Counted from the first letter of the stretch, positions 16,140 through 25,107 are shown. The stretch: 42,837 nt of DNA from an uncultured Christensenella sp. (GCA_910578765.1 CAJTRW010000004.1:1-42837); one strand, 5' to 3'. Program-made: numbers and translations. Notes: generated by a model from the letters alone, not told the origin.

Positions 16140-16560
16140 TTCCGTTCAACTCCTTCATCAACGCTTCTGCCCTTTTAATCAGTTTCGGTTTCAAGGTTTG
16201 AAAGGCGTTCCACAACGCACGATTCGGTTTCTTGCCGTGCGTGAAATGTGTTTCGCCGTTTCGGTCTGTGTATGCCCAACCACCTTTTCGACCATCACCA
16301 TTCAGCGCATATTCGCCTGTGCCGAATTCTTCCCAAATAGCGTTTTCCAGTGCCGAACCGACCATTGCTTCAAGGGTTGCTTCGTCAACATGGGTGTCCC
16401 AAGACCCCTTTGTTTGCCCTGTGTCAACTCTGCTGTTCCTGGCGGTCTGTGATTGCAGTTCTGCAACCGCTTCAAATAAAAAAGCAATAGCCTTTTCCGC
16501 CATTGCTTCCGTTACTTTTGCACGGTTATCTTCGAACTGAATGCCTTCGTTTTCAGCCAC
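16132..16560 (-). CDS. HK97 gp10-like head-tail protein
   Basis: 142 residues with the HK97-gp10 hallmark pattern: a helical N-terminus (AKVTEAMAEKAIAFLFEAVAEL), RVDTGQTKGSW, a central EFGTGEYALNGDGRKGGWAYTD segment, and a C-terminal GKKPNRALWNAFQTLKPKLIKRAEAL helix. It acts at the head-tail junction. Overlaps both neighbours by 8 bases, consistent with tight co-translation in the late operon. Confidence 0.85.
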   Translation of the reverse strand: MAENEGIQFEDNRAKVTEAMAEKAIAFLFEAVAELQSQTARNSRVDTGQTKGSWDTHVDEATLEAMVGSALENAIWEEFGTGEYALNGDGRKGGWAYTDRNGETHFTHGKKPNRALWNAFQTLKPKLIKRAEALMKELNGND

Positions 16561-16933
16561 CTTGACCGCCTGTATATTTCAGATAAATTTCAAAATGCTG
16601 ATGCATGTTCATGGGGTCATCAATCAGCATAATGTCATAGACCTGACCTTCGATGATTATTCTTGCATTCTCTGCCGTCAGCGTGATTTTTTCGTCCGGT
16701 GTTTCCGCCTTCGGTGTAAAGGTTAAAGGTTGATAATCACACAAAAACATGTGCGTGGATTCCTGGATTTTTGCGCTGTAAATCGTCCGCTTTGAATCGC
16801 CGTTTGACAAGTCAAGCCAACCTTTGATGGTCAGCGCATCCACCCAAGAATGTTCGCATTCACCGATTGCATTTCTTTCGCCTTTCGCCTTTATTTGGAA
16901 CAATGCGAATGTATTTCCGCCGATTTTCTTCAT
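16553..16933 (-). CDS. Phage head closure protein
   Basis: 126 residues (GECEHSWVDALTIKGWLDLSNGD..., KIQESTHMFLCDYQPL, IIIEGQVYDIMLIDDPMNMHQHFEIYLKYTG). The arrangement of a small beta-barrel ending in a YDIxxIDDPMNMHxHxEIYL motif is typical of head closure/adaptor proteins following the DNA-packaging connector. One-base overlap with the connector gene. Confidence 0.8.
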   Translation of the reverse strand: MKKIGGNTFALFQIKAKGERNAIGECEHSWVDALTIKGWLDLSNGDSKRTIYSAKIQESTHMFLCDYQPLTFTPKAETPDEKITLTAENARIIIEGQVYDIMLIDDPMNMHQHFEIYLKYTGGQGG

Positions 16934-17466
16934 CAGAACCGTGCCTTCGTGAAGGGTTTCAGGAAGCCAAGAAGGGTCACCGGATAACCCATCAACTGAT
17001 TTCCTGCATCCTGCGAAAAGTATGTCACAGAATGCCTTGACAGCGTTTCCGAAGCGATTCCCACCTTGTCACGCATTCCGACATCCCACAGCATCAGATT
17101 GACTGTTCCTTCAACCACCGCTGTTGGATATTCGATTTTAGTCACCAGGTTGTGTCCTACTTCGTACAATTCTTCGTCAAGGGTGATTGTGCCGTTTGCC
17201 TTGTCGATTGTTGTTATGACATACAAGCCATCGTTCACATTCGATTCGGTGATCTGCACCGTGTCCCCTTCTTTGAAATATTCGCAACGCCCTTGAAGTT
17301 TCGATTCGGAAGAAGGTGCGTGAATTCGCTTTGCCCTGCTCTGAAAATTGTTGTTGGTATATGCTCGAATCAATTCTTCGATTGCCGTCAGTTTCCTTTT
17401 GATGGTTGTTTCGGACATATCTTTGAATTCGGGCATTGCCTTGATTTCTTCAACAGTTAAAATCAT
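16933..17466 (-). CDS. Head-tail connector (gp6-like) protein
   Basis: 177 residues with a helical N-terminus (MILTVEEIKAMPEFKDMSETTIKRKLTAIEELIRAYTNNNF), a small beta domain (EYFKEGDTVQITESNVNDGLYVI) and a C-terminal helical tail containing SRHSVTYFSQDAGNQLMGYPVTLLGFLKPFTKARF. This is the pattern of gp6/gp15-type connector proteins that follow the capsid gene. Start at 17466 chosen for its AAGGGGTG ribosome binding site; an upstream GTG is less likely. A hairpin (17491..17516) separates it from the capsid group. Confidence 0.8.
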   Translation of the reverse strand: MILTVEEIKAMPEFKDMSETTIKRKLTAIEELIRAYTNNNFQSRAKRIHAPSSESKLQGRCEYFKEGDTVQITESNVNDGLYVITTIDKANGTITLDEELYEVGHNLVTKIEYPTAVVEGTVNLMLWDVGMRDKVGIASETLSRHSVTYFSQDAGNQLMGYPVTLLGFLKPFTKARF

Positions 17467-17486
17467 ACTGCACCCCTTCCCCACAA

Positions 17487-17517
17487 ATAAGGGGATGCAC
17501 CTTTCAGCACATCCCCA
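17487..17517 (-). terminator. Hairpin between capsid genes and connector
   Basis: GGGGATG...CATCCCC inverted repeat with wobble extension (17491..17516, 10-base stem, 6-base loop). On the minus strand it is followed by only TTATTTG, so it is at best a partial terminator, which would favour capsid over connector expression. Confidence 0.5.
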
Positions 17518-17534
17518 GTTGCAGGTTTATTTGA

Positions 17535-17774
17535 TTATTCGTTTTCGCCGTTGTCGGAAGTTTCGGTGTTTTCGTCACCTTTGTCCGATTTGTCCGTTTT
17601 CGGCGTTACCTTGTAGCCGTGTTTGCGATACCAGTTGAGAACCCAACCTTCGTTGACTTCGGCTTTGCCGTATGCAAAATGAACACCGCCTGCGTTAATT
17701 CCGCAGAAATTCTTTACAGGGGATTCGACAATGAAAACCTTTGCGGTTTTAGTTCCGTTATTCTGTTTTGCCAT
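17535..17774 (-). CDS. Small head-associated protein
   Basis: 79 residues: MAKQNNGTKTAKVFIVESPVKNF, GVHFAYGKAEVNEGWVLNWYRKHGYKVTP, then a charged disordered tail (KSDKGDENTETSD...). Such small proteins with a VxFxxGxAEV core follow the major capsid gene in many Firmicute siphoviruses and are probably capsid accessory or decoration proteins. Ribosome binding site GGGAAGGTG; 18 bases after the capsid gene. Confidence 0.65.
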   Translation of the reverse strand: MAKQNNGTKTAKVFIVESPVKNFCGINAGGVHFAYGKAEVNEGWVLNWYRKHGYKVTPKTDKSDKGDENTETSDNGENE

Positions 17775-17792
17775 ATTCGTTCACCTTCCCTA

Positions 17793-18764
17793 TTAAAGAA
17801 TTTTGATGTTACGAAGAACACCTGCTGCCTTCGTGTTTTTGAGAACAACCGCAGCAACCATTTCGACTTCGCCCTTCTTCACTGCGCCAGGCGTGTTGAA
17901 ATCGGGCAAGAAGGTCTTGATTGCCGTGTTGCCGGTGAGCGTTACACCGCAGAATCCGTCATCCACGCCGAATCTGACCGCATAGATGTCGGTCAAGCCT
18001 TCTTCGCTGACAGGGATGATTGCACTTTCGGTTGCTGCGCCGTCCTTGACTTCGTACACATTGCCCAAGTCAATCAAGCGGACTTTGCCTTCACCGATTG
18101 TGGTGACCACTCTGCCGAACGCTTCTTCGGATTCGGTTTTGTAGCCAAGAATTCTTGCAACGGTCTGAATTTTGGTTTTCATGTTCTCGTTGACAAGAAG
18201 TGCGCTTGCGCCGGTCTTGTTGATAAGGTTCAAAAGTGCTTCGTAGAACACATCTGCGTTGTCCTTCAACTTTGCCATCGTGGAAAGGTCGATGGTGCTG
18301 TCAACGCCGTATTCGGTGGACTGTCCGACAAGGAACTTGTCAAGACCATCGAAGGAATCCGCATTCGATGCGCTGTCACCGTTAATCATAGCGTTGTGGA
18401 AAGTGCCGATTGCCGAATCGACCTTTTCTTCGATTTGGAACTGCATGTTGTTGTACAGACCTTCCGCTTCTTTGATAACACGGTCAATTTCGAACGCACC
18501 GCCGAAGATTTTCAAATCCGCCGACTTCTTTTCCACGGTTGCTTCGTTCGCCGTGTATTCCTTGTTTATTGCTCTGAACGCCGTAGTCGAAGGCAACTTC
18601 TTCTGCATATACGCATAGGTCAAGGTGCTTCCGCCCGAAGGGGAAACGGCGTTGTCGAAAGGAAGCAGTTCAAGCAACTGCGACTTTCTGATGAAGGTGT
18701 CAACCACCTGCTGTGCGACCTTGTCGGTCATACCCTTTTTCATTTCTTCCAAAGTAATAGGCAT
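17793..18764 (-). CDS. Major capsid protein
   Basis: 323 residues, after the scaffold gene and before connectors. Helical N-arm (MPITLEEMKKGMTDKVAQQVVDTFIRKSQLLELLPF), a PSGGSTLTYAYMQKKLPSTTAFR segment, a long spine helix region, and a C-terminal beta-rich GFCGVTLTGNTAIKTFLPDF ... EVEMVAAVVLKNTKAAGVLRNIKIL typical of HK97-fold capsid proteins. Separate scaffold gene upstream supports the call. GGACGGT ribosome binding site. Confidence 0.88.
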   Translation of the reverse strand: MPITLEEMKKGMTDKVAQQVVDTFIRKSQLLELLPFDNAVSPSGGSTLTYAYMQKKLPSTTAFRAINKEYTANEATVEKKSADLKIFGGAFEIDRVIKEAEGLYNNMQFQIEEKVDSAIGTFHNAMINGDSASNADSFDGLDKFLVGQSTEYGVDSTIDLSTMAKLKDNADVFYEALLNLINKTGASALLVNENMKTKIQTVARILGYKTESEEAFGRVVTTIGEGKVRLIDLGNVYEVKDGAATESAIIPVSEEGLTDIYAVRFGVDDGFCGVTLTGNTAIKTFLPDFNTPGAVKKGEVEMVAAVVLKNTKAAGVLRNIKIL

Positions 18765-18795
18765 AATTTTTTACCGTCCTTTTAATAAAAATTTT

Positions 18796-19374
18796 TTAGT
18801 TTTTGGTTTCGTACGCTGCTTTGAGCGCATCCGCAAGGGATTGCGGTTCGTTGTTCGGTTCGTCATCGCTTCCAGGCAATTTGTTTTCGTCAACTTTCTT
18901 GCCCTGTTCGGTGATGAACTGTTTGGGAAATTGAGTTTTCAACGCAGCAATGCTGTCATCAATGCCCTTGATTTTGCCGTTTTCGTCCAGTTTCAGTTCG
19001 CCTTTCTCTTTCAGTTTGAAAGTCAGATAATCGACATCATCTGCCTTCGCTTCCAAAAGGGCAACTTTCAATGCAGCATCGATCTTCGTTTGTTCCAATT
19101 CGGCAGCCATCGTTGCCATTTTGGTTTCATACTCTGTGATTTTCCCCTGCAATGCTTCGTTGCCGGCGTTGTCCTTCTTCATCTGCTCGATCAAGGCGGT
19201 GGATTCGCCGTGCTGTTTGGTCAGACTGTCAAAATCGGTTTTCAATTTGCCGTAACGAATATCCAGGTTTTCTTCCGATGCGGTGAAGATTTTGTTCTGC
19301 TTCATTTCACCGACAATCTTCTGAATCTGTTCTTCGGACAGTCCTTGACTTTTCAAGATTTCCTGCAATGTCAT
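18796..19374 (-). CDS. Capsid scaffolding protein (GP20-like)
   Basis: 192 residues, strongly helical and charged (LQEILKSQGLSEEQIQKIVGEMKQNKIFTASEENLDIRYGKLKTDFDSL..., then a coiled coil around residues 50-110) with an acidic disordered C-terminal region and a final amphipathic helix (SLADALKAAYETKN) that likely binds capsid. Matches the phage GP20 minor structural/scaffold family and sits between the MuF gene block and the capsid gene. Confidence 0.85.
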   Translation of the reverse strand: MTLQEILKSQGLSEEQIQKIVGEMKQNKIFTASEENLDIRYGKLKTDFDSLTKQHGESTALIEQMKKDNAGNEALQGKITEYETKMATMAAELEQTKIDAALKVALLEAKADDVDYLTFKLKEKGELKLDENGKIKGIDDSIAALKTQFPKQFITEQGKKVDENKLPGSDDEPNNEPQSLADALKAAYETKN

Positions 19375-19464
19375 GTTTTTGTACCTTCCTTTTCAAATAT
19401 GATTTTTACCTGTTACATCAGGGTTTTGAAATGCTCTGTTTTACTTCTGACTTTTGAAGAAGTG

Positions 19465-19494
19465 TATGAAAAAAGCACCCTTTTCAGGATGCTT
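19465..19494 (-). terminator. Rho-independent terminator upstream of the scaffold gene
   Basis: AAGCA-N-CC / GG-N-TGCTT hairpin with a TTTTCA-type loop (19473..19494) followed on the minus strand by TTTTTTC. It falls between the small gene at 19518 and the scaffold gene, within a 143-base gap that has no other visible content. It would partly separate packaging from capsid expression. Confidence 0.65.
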
Positions 19495-19517
19495 CAATCA
19501 TTGAATTGTTGTGGGCG

Positions 19518-19679
19518 TTAAGATTTGATGCCCTTTTTGGTGTTCGCTTCTTCTTTTTTGATATATTCGGCATAGGCTTTTTTTGCCGATTCAGGTGCAT
19601 CGTCCTTGATACCCTTCCAACCGTCATCGTCTATAATCAAATAATCAAAAAATTTTTTCACATCTTCGAAATTTTCCAT
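19518..19679 (-). CDS. Small acidic phage protein (53 aa)
   Basis: Short gene reading MENFEDVKKFFDYLIIDDDG... and ending AYAEYIKKEEANTKKGIKS, placed immediately after the MuF gene (its ATG is one base past that stop). AAGGA lies 13 bases before the start. Compact helical, unknown function; small proteins in this slot are common in Clostridial phages. Confidence 0.6.
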   Translation of the reverse strand: MENFEDVKKFFDYLIIDDDGWKGIKDDAPESAKKAYAEYIKKEEANTKKGIKS

Positions 19680-19680
19680 A

Positions 19681-21285
19681 TCAACCAAGTTTTCCTTTTA
19701 AGATTTTCCAAACTTCTTTCGATAGAATGGAAGCGTTTTCACCATTTGCAACATAGTCTGCCACGCATTCTGCAAGGCATTCGCTGTTGTTCTTTGTTGC
19801 ATATCCCGAAACCATTGCTTTCAACTGACTATTGACCAAACCTTTGCCTTCTTCGGTCTTTTTCGCCAATTTGCAGGCTTCTGAAATAATATTTGTTGCT
19901 TCTGTGCATTTGTTCCAAGCCTGCGCCCGAAATAGTTGTTCCACAGCACCTTCGCCTGGATGTGACATTTGAATCAATGCCCTTTCAAGTAAGTGTCCCA
20001 TTTCGTGACTGCCTGTTTCAAGAACGCCGGTGTTCGCAGGGTGAAATCCTGTCGTAATACCTTGAACCATTGTCGTTGCAACCCGTGGATCGCCGTTCTG
20101 ATAATAGTTCGGATTGAATGTTATTTTCCCATTGAAACTTGCAGACATAACGCCCGATTTGCTTGTCGAAATTTCTTTCAACATATCCTGCGCCTGGGGA
20201 AATTCACCCATAACCCTTTCAACACCCATCAAGGATTGCTGAACGGCAGAAAAATCAAGATGGTGAACACTTTCATCAACAGAAACACCGTACTGTGCCA
20301 TCATATAGGAAGAAAGACTGCTGAAATCCTTGCATTCCTTAACTGACATTATACCGTTTTCGGCGTTTTCTGTCAATGCTTCCGCTGCTTTCAAGTATTT
20401 TTCTTTGAAATCGTCATATCCAGTGCATTGAATGATGCCCCCTGTTTCATTGTTCCACTTGTCATAGGTGGTTTCTTCTTCGACCGCCCACCTTGCCCTT
20501 TGCAACATACAACAACGGCAGTTGCAATCTTCCGCAGGGTCACCAAATCCCCCAGGATAGGGGGCGGATGCGCCCAAGACCGTGAAATCTTCGTCCAGTT
20601 CTCTGACCTGTCCATCAAGCATTCGGTGCGTGTCCCTGGTTGCGCCGTCAAGCGTTGCATCCCACTGTTTGACTATATCAGCACCCTTTGCTTTCGCTGC
20701 GTGATAGGAATCCATCTTCGCTTCGCTCTGCACACGGTGTCCTTCCGTCCTTGCAATGGTCATTGACCGCCCCAAGTTCGCCTGTCCCCGATTGCTGATG
20801 TTCCGTGCAATGTCGGTGTATGTCAGATCACTGGCAAATCCCCTTTTCAATTCTTCAAGAACCTGCGTTTTCAGTTCGTTTGTGGAAACCCCGATTTTAT
20901 TCACCAGTTTGATGTCATCACCAGTTTTCTGAACGGCTTTCAACACCTGTTCTTGATTGATAGGTAAAATCAGCGGAACACCCTGCCCTTGCATATCGTA
21001 CATTGCACCGATGAACCCTGTCTGATAGCAAGTATTCAGATAATCGGCAACGGATGCGAAGTTTTTGCCCGATAGGTTGTCAAGGATGCCCGAAATCTGC
21101 TTTTCCAACTGTCTTTGGAAGTCCAGTTGATATGCCTTTGATTGTGTCAAAGGGTTCGATTGCAGTTCTTTGATGTTCCGTTTGATGTCGGCAAGTGCTG
21201 TGGTGTAGTTCTTTTCAAGCGCAGAAAGAACGGCTTTTTCATCATCAAGGGATGCTGCAATCACTTCTTTCTGTCTTGAATTCAT
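19681..21285 (-). CDS. MuF-type minor head protein fused to a zinc metallopeptidase domain
   Basis: 534 residues. The N-terminal half is a MuF/SPP1 gp7 head-morphogenesis domain: RTEGHRVQSEAKMDSYHAAK... (~175-200), KQWDATLDGATRDTHRMLDGQ and a DCNCRCCML motif (~265). The C-terminal ~200 residues are an extra domain with HEMGH at 427-431, the HExxH zinc-metallopeptidase motif, and a downstream ECLAECVADY segment (Glu ~506) as likely third ligand. MuF proteins are packaged in the virion, and C-terminal enzymatic extensions are known as phage-borne effector/toxin domains, so this peptidase may be injected with the DNA or act on neighbours (inference). It overlaps the portal gene as ATGA. Confidence 0.85.
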   Translation of the reverse strand: MNSRQKEVIAASLDDEKAVLSALEKNYTTALADIKRNIKELQSNPLTQSKAYQLDFQRQLEKQISGILDNLSGKNFASVADYLNTCYQTGFIGAMYDMQGQGVPLILPINQEQVLKAVQKTGDDIKLVNKIGVSTNELKTQVLEELKRGFASDLTYTDIARNISNRGQANLGRSMTIARTEGHRVQSEAKMDSYHAAKAKGADIVKQWDATLDGATRDTHRMLDGQVRELDEDFTVLGASAPYPGGFGDPAEDCNCRCCMLQRARWAVEEETTYDKWNNETGGIIQCTGYDDFKEKYLKAAEALTENAENGIMSVKECKDFSSLSSYMMAQYGVSVDESVHHLDFSAVQQSLMGVERVMGEFPQAQDMLKEISTSKSGVMSASFNGKITFNPNYYQNGDPRVATTMVQGITTGFHPANTGVLETGSHEMGHLLERALIQMSHPGEGAVEQLFRAQAWNKCTEATNIISEACKLAKKTEEGKGLVNSQLKAMVSGYATKNNSECLAECVADYVANGENASILSKEVWKILKGKLG

Positions 21286-22745
21286 ACGCTTTCACCGCCC
21301 CCATCGTCACCGCCTTCCTGCGGAACGACATTCGCCAACTTTTCACTTGCATCATTCAAGTCTGTTGCCGGTTGCTTCGGAATTTTGTCCTTGACTTCTC
21401 CGAAGTCCACATCCAAAATCGCACAAATTTCTTTCAGCACGGTTTCATTGTCAAGAAGCGATGCTGCATTCAAAAGGGTTGTCATTCGAACTTGATCTGC
21501 CTGTGCCTTCGTGAATTCAATCGTTGCATTATCCGTTGCGTTCGTCATAACTTCACGGTTAAATTCGAAGTACACATCTTTGGGTTGATAGTCAGTGCCT
21601 TTGATTTTGTTGATTTCATTCAACGCAATCTTGACCAACTTCCGAAGGAACGCTTTCAAGCGTGATTCCAGTTTGTTGCACTTCAAATCCAAAAGCGCAT
21701 ACCTTGATTTGATGACAACATTTGTAACATTGCCGTCACCCAACTGCGCCGAATTGAAACCCATACCGAAACGATAAATGTTCTTTTCGTCCGTTTCCAT
21801 CTTGATTTTTCGTGCTTCATACGGAATGGAAATGGTCTTGATGTCAACATCACCGTCAGGTTCAACACCAATGTGCTTTTTGGTCTTGACATTCTGAATC
21901 ATTTCTTCAAGGTTGTCACCCTGGAAGCCTTTGACTACCCACACCGCTTCGCTGACATCCTGGATATTGTTCGACAGTCCGCAGGACATCAGGTCATAAT
22001 CATCAATGATTTCCTTCACAGGTTTCAGATGACTGGTCTGCTTCTTGTTCGCATCCAATCTGAAAAATGGAATGAAACCAAATCCGTCATAATATGTGCC
22101 GTCCTTCTTCGTATATAAGATATGGGGGCGTGGATTGAGTTCAACAGAAGTGTCCTTTTCGACTTTGCCGTTGTCAACCTGGCAGAAATAGGTGGTTTGT
22201 TTCGAATCCCAAACCTGAATGCGCTTCACCTTTTTCTTGCCCTTTTCAATGCGGTCTATGTACCAATAGATAACATATTCCGTGTGATCGTCTGTGTCCT
22301 TCGCTCTGACTTCGACAACACCGGATTGTTCTGCATAGGTGAAGGAAGTTCGCATGTCGGAATTCATATATCCGTACATATAACCAAACCCACCTGCACA
22401 GGTGTCAGTCAGCGTGTCTGCAAGTTCCGATTTGAATTCATCCCCGAAATACAGGTCAAGTTCGGCTTGCAGTTCTGCATTGTCGGATTTGACGAAGGAA
22501 TCATCACCCGACAACATATATTGAACGCACTGGTCAACCAATTCCGTGAAGAACGGATGACTGATCTTGATGTTGCTTCGGCTCTTATCTTCGACAATCT
22601 TGCCGTCTGCGTTATAATAATACAGTTTATAGTTGCGGATGTCGTGTTCCCCTTCGTAATAGCGCAGACCTTCTTTCGCTCTTTGCTTTTTGGGGTCACT
22701 TTCGTCATCACTGATGAACTTTGTGATTTCTTCGACTGTCAGCAT
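21282..22745 (-). CDS. Portal protein (SPP1 gp6-like)
   Basis: 487 residues. Characteristic segments of the SPP1-type portal: KEGLRYYEGEHDI near residue 25, SRSNIKISHPFFTELVDQCVQYMLSGD, FGYMYGYMN, LDANKKQTSHLKPVKEIIDDYDLMSCGLSNNIQDVSEAVWVVKG, GNVTNVVIKSRYALLDLKCNKLE. Forms the dodecameric DNA gateway at one capsid vertex. Directly after the terminase large subunit, and overlapping the MuF gene by four bases. Confidence 0.93.
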   Translation of the reverse strand: MLTVEEITKFISDDESDPKKQRAKEGLRYYEGEHDIRNYKLYYYNADGKIVEDKSRSNIKISHPFFTELVDQCVQYMLSGDDSFVKSDNAELQAELDLYFGDEFKSELADTLTDTCAGGFGYMYGYMNSDMRTSFTYAEQSGVVEVRAKDTDDHTEYVIYWYIDRIEKGKKKVKRIQVWDSKQTTYFCQVDNGKVEKDTSVELNPRPHILYTKKDGTYYDGFGFIPFFRLDANKKQTSHLKPVKEIIDDYDLMSCGLSNNIQDVSEAVWVVKGFQGDNLEEMIQNVKTKKHIGVEPDGDVDIKTISIPYEARKIKMETDEKNIYRFGMGFNSAQLGDGNVTNVVIKSRYALLDLKCNKLESRLKAFLRKLVKIALNEINKIKGTDYQPKDVYFEFNREVMTNATDNATIEFTKAQADQVRMTTLLNAASLLDNETVLKEICAILDVDFGEVKDKIPKQPATDLNDASEKLANVVPQEGGDDGGGESV

Positions 22746-22760
22746 TCAATCACCTACCTT

Positions 22761-24023
22761 TTAATAAATCCAACCGTTTTTCTTGATGTGTTTTTCCAAA
22801 CCGTAACGCATAGCATCCATCAAGTGGTTGAAATCGTCAATCGGAATGTTCAGTTTGTTTCCAAACTTGTCTGTTGCCCAGGTATAGTTTGAAATTTCAG
22901 TGATGAAGTTCACGCACCTGGGATAAATTATGATTTCGAAGTCCTGAATCCATTGAATGCCGTTCATCACGCTGTCTTTGCCCTTGACCGCCCCTTTGGT
23001 TCTCAAACCGTAACCCTTCAATTCGTCTATTGATTTGGGTTCTGCACTGTCGGCGGTGAACTGGTCTTTGACATATCCCATAGATTGCAGGACTTCAAAA
23101 ATCCGTTTGTTAGATAGACCCTTTTCATACATTTCATCCCACACGAAGATTTGGTTGTGTTCCAAATCCACGAATCCGATGAATGCAGCGGAAGGGTCGT
23201 TTGTATAGCCGAAGTCAAGACCAAATCCCGACTTCAACCCTGGATGGTCTTTTCTGAACTGTTTGGAATTGATGTCAAACACTTCTTCCTTCCAATTCTC
23301 ATAGATCAGACCTTCGACAATTCCCCAGTCACCAAGTCCTGCGACACGGTATCTTCGGGGATTGTTCTTCTTCATTGCTTCGAACATCCTGCGGTCTGAA
23401 TCGTCAAGGAATTCGTTGCACTGATAGTTTGTTGTCAACGCCAACACTTCTTCGTCTGCTCTGTCGAAAAAGCGTTTCTTCAACCAGTGATGTTCATTCC
23501 AGGGGTTGAATGTCAGCGTTGCTTGCTTGAATAGTCCTTCGGGGACTGCGCCACGAATAGATTCGTCAAGCATATCAAAATCGGCTTCCTTGCTGATTTC
23601 ATAGGCTTCTTCGACCCATAACCAACAAAGAACACCGACTTCAACCGTGATTGATGTGACCTTCAAAGGGTCATCCAGTCCCCTGAAAAAGATTTTCTGA
23701 CCTGTCGGCAGATATGTCATTTCAAGGGGTGATTCCTTCACATCCCACTGTGCATCCACGCCCAAGCGGTGAATTGCCCATTTCAGTTCTGTGAAGCAAC
23801 TGTCTTTCAGCGTTCTGAATACCTTTCGAACGACAAGAAGGTTCGCTTCGGGGTATTTCATTATGCTTTTGATGTACCAAAGCGCAGTGGTCTTTGACTT
23901 CTTCGATGCACGACTGCCTTTCACAACACGGTATCTGCCTTTGAAATGCCAATATCGGTTGTAACCTTTGCCGACAATCTTCTGCATCGAAACTTCGTTG
24001 AACTTCTTTGCCGTGTTAGTCAT
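22761..24023 (-). CDS. Terminase large subunit
   Basis: 420-residue packaging motor. ATPase domain with Walker A-like GSRASKKSKT (~36-45), Walker B VLCWLWVEEA (~140), and a coupling TFNPWNEHHWL segment. C-terminal RNase H-like nuclease with GLDFGYTNDPSAAF, FTADSAEPKS and FNHLMDAMRYGLE supplying the acidic metal ligands. Overlaps the small subunit gene by 8 bases. Confidence 0.95.
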   Translation of the reverse strand: MTNTAKKFNEVSMQKIVGKGYNRYWHFKGRYRVVKGSRASKKSKTTALWYIKSIMKYPEANLLVVRKVFRTLKDSCFTELKWAIHRLGVDAQWDVKESPLEMTYLPTGQKIFFRGLDDPLKVTSITVEVGVLCWLWVEEAYEISKEADFDMLDESIRGAVPEGLFKQATLTFNPWNEHHWLKKRFFDRADEEVLALTTNYQCNEFLDDSDRRMFEAMKKNNPRRYRVAGLGDWGIVEGLIYENWKEEVFDINSKQFRKDHPGLKSGFGLDFGYTNDPSAAFIGFVDLEHNQIFVWDEMYEKGLSNKRIFEVLQSMGYVKDQFTADSAEPKSIDELKGYGLRTKGAVKGKDSVMNGIQWIQDFEIIIYPRCVNFITEISNYTWATDKFGNKLNIPIDDFNHLMDAMRYGLEKHIKKNGWIY

Positions 24024-24462
24024 CGGTTTCAGGAATATCGTCCTTTATGATCACCGGAACTGCGCCTTCCAGTTTGACATTATCTTTGAAAAGACCATAT
24101 CGCTTGCCCAAAAGTTCCGCTGCCTTCAACCTTTGCGTTTCGTCAGGCTTTTTAGTCATTGACCGTGCTTCGGACATTCCGTCACCCACACCTTCGACCA
24201 CGACTATTTCAGCGGTGCTTTCCCCACGCAGAACAGAAGTCAGGTATTTCATCACTTCTGCTGCATCGGCAATCTTTTCCGAACTGATTTCGTCAAGGCG
24301 TTCGTCAATATAGGCTTTAAGGTTAGCATTTGTCAGCAATCTTGACCCATTGACCTTCGCAACCCTGTCATTCTTTATGTGCGGATAGGCTGCCTTGTAT
24401 GCCCTTGTCGCATTGCAGTCAATCAGATATTCGTCCGCAAATTTGCGTTGCTTGTCTGTCAT
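24016..24462 (-). CDS. Terminase small subunit
   Basis: 148 residues with an N-terminal helix-turn-helix (MTDKQRKFADEYLIDCNATRAYKAAYPH, then VAKVNGSRLLTNANLKAYIDERL), the Terminase_2 family pattern, which recognises phage DNA for packaging. I start at 24462, 11 bases after AAGGAAGG; ATGs 3 and 8 codons earlier are alternatives. First gene of the late operon; upstream 24463..24622 contains only a terminator. Confidence 0.9.
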   Translation of the reverse strand: MTDKQRKFADEYLIDCNATRAYKAAYPHIKNDRVAKVNGSRLLTNANLKAYIDERLDEISSEKIADAAEVMKYLTSVLRGESTAEIVVVEGVGDGMSEARSMTKKPDETQRLKAAELLGKRYGLFKDNVKLEGAVPVIIKDDIPETDD

Positions 24463-24554
24463 ACAAGACATCACCTTCCTTTTCAAAGACTAAACGACAG
24501 AACAGATTGCCAAAGAAGAATGGAAACACAATCTGTCTGCCGTTTGTGCGCCAT

Positions 24555-24592
24555 ACAAAAACGCCTGATTGAAATTTCTTTCAATCAAGCGC
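24555..24592 (-). terminator. Rho-independent terminator before the late operon
   Basis: CGC-N-TGATTGAAA / TTTCAATCA-N-GCG hairpin (24562..24591) followed on the minus strand by GTTTTTG. It closes the early/middle region after the sigma-like regulator and precedes the terminase genes, so late transcription must start downstream or read through. Confidence 0.8.
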
Positions 24593-24622
24593 ATTGTTTG
24601 ACGATACCATTATAACATATAT

Positions 24623-25078
24623 TTACTGACATGCGCTGCCGACTTTAATTTTCACCCTTCCTTCGGGAACGACAATGTTTTTCAGACCTTCCGAATGGAA
24701 TCTGTATATCTGCCGTTCCGAATAGAACGAATCCTGCATTTCGGCAATTATCTTCACCCAGGGGAAAAATTCTATGTACCTATAACGCAGAACAAGCCTT
24801 TGGTTCATATCAGGCACTGCATCAATAGCATCGTGAATTTGTTTCTTCAAATCAATCAGATTTTCAAGTTCCTGTCTGATCTGATTTTCAAGGTCAATTT
24901 TCTTCATGACCTGACGGACAAAGGGTGCTTCGGTGCTTCTACTGCCTGACGGCATTCCTGAAAAATTCGATGACGATATGACCGCCCCCATTTCTTCAAG
25001 TTCCGAAAGTTCCCTTTGATGACTTTGTATCAATTTATTCAGGCAATGCGCCTGGTTCAAAAATTCTTTCGCTGTCAT
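24623..25078 (-). CDS. Sigma-70-region-4-like late transcription regulator
   Basis: 151 residues. N-terminal helices (MTAKEFLNQAHCLNKLIQSHQRELSEL), a DLENQIRQELENLIDLKKQIHDAIDAV helix, and a C-terminal sigma-region-4-like HTH (DMNQRLVLRYRYIEFFPWVKIIAEMQDSFYSERQIYRFHSEGL). Proteins of this type lie just before terminase genes and are thought to activate late transcription (ArpU/RinA-like role, inferred). Start at 25078 chosen for AAAAGGA 10 bases upstream. It is preceded by the GTCAC inverted-repeat element. Confidence 0.8.
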   Translation of the reverse strand: MTAKEFLNQAHCLNKLIQSHQRELSELEEMGAVISSSNFSGMPSGSRSTEAPFVRQVMKKIDLENQIRQELENLIDLKKQIHDAIDAVPDMNQRLVLRYRYIEFFPWVKIIAEMQDSFYSERQIYRFHSEGLKNIVVPEGRVKIKVGSACQ

Positions 25079-25107
25079 AGTTTCGTATTCCTTTTCTGTT
25101 TGTGTTC

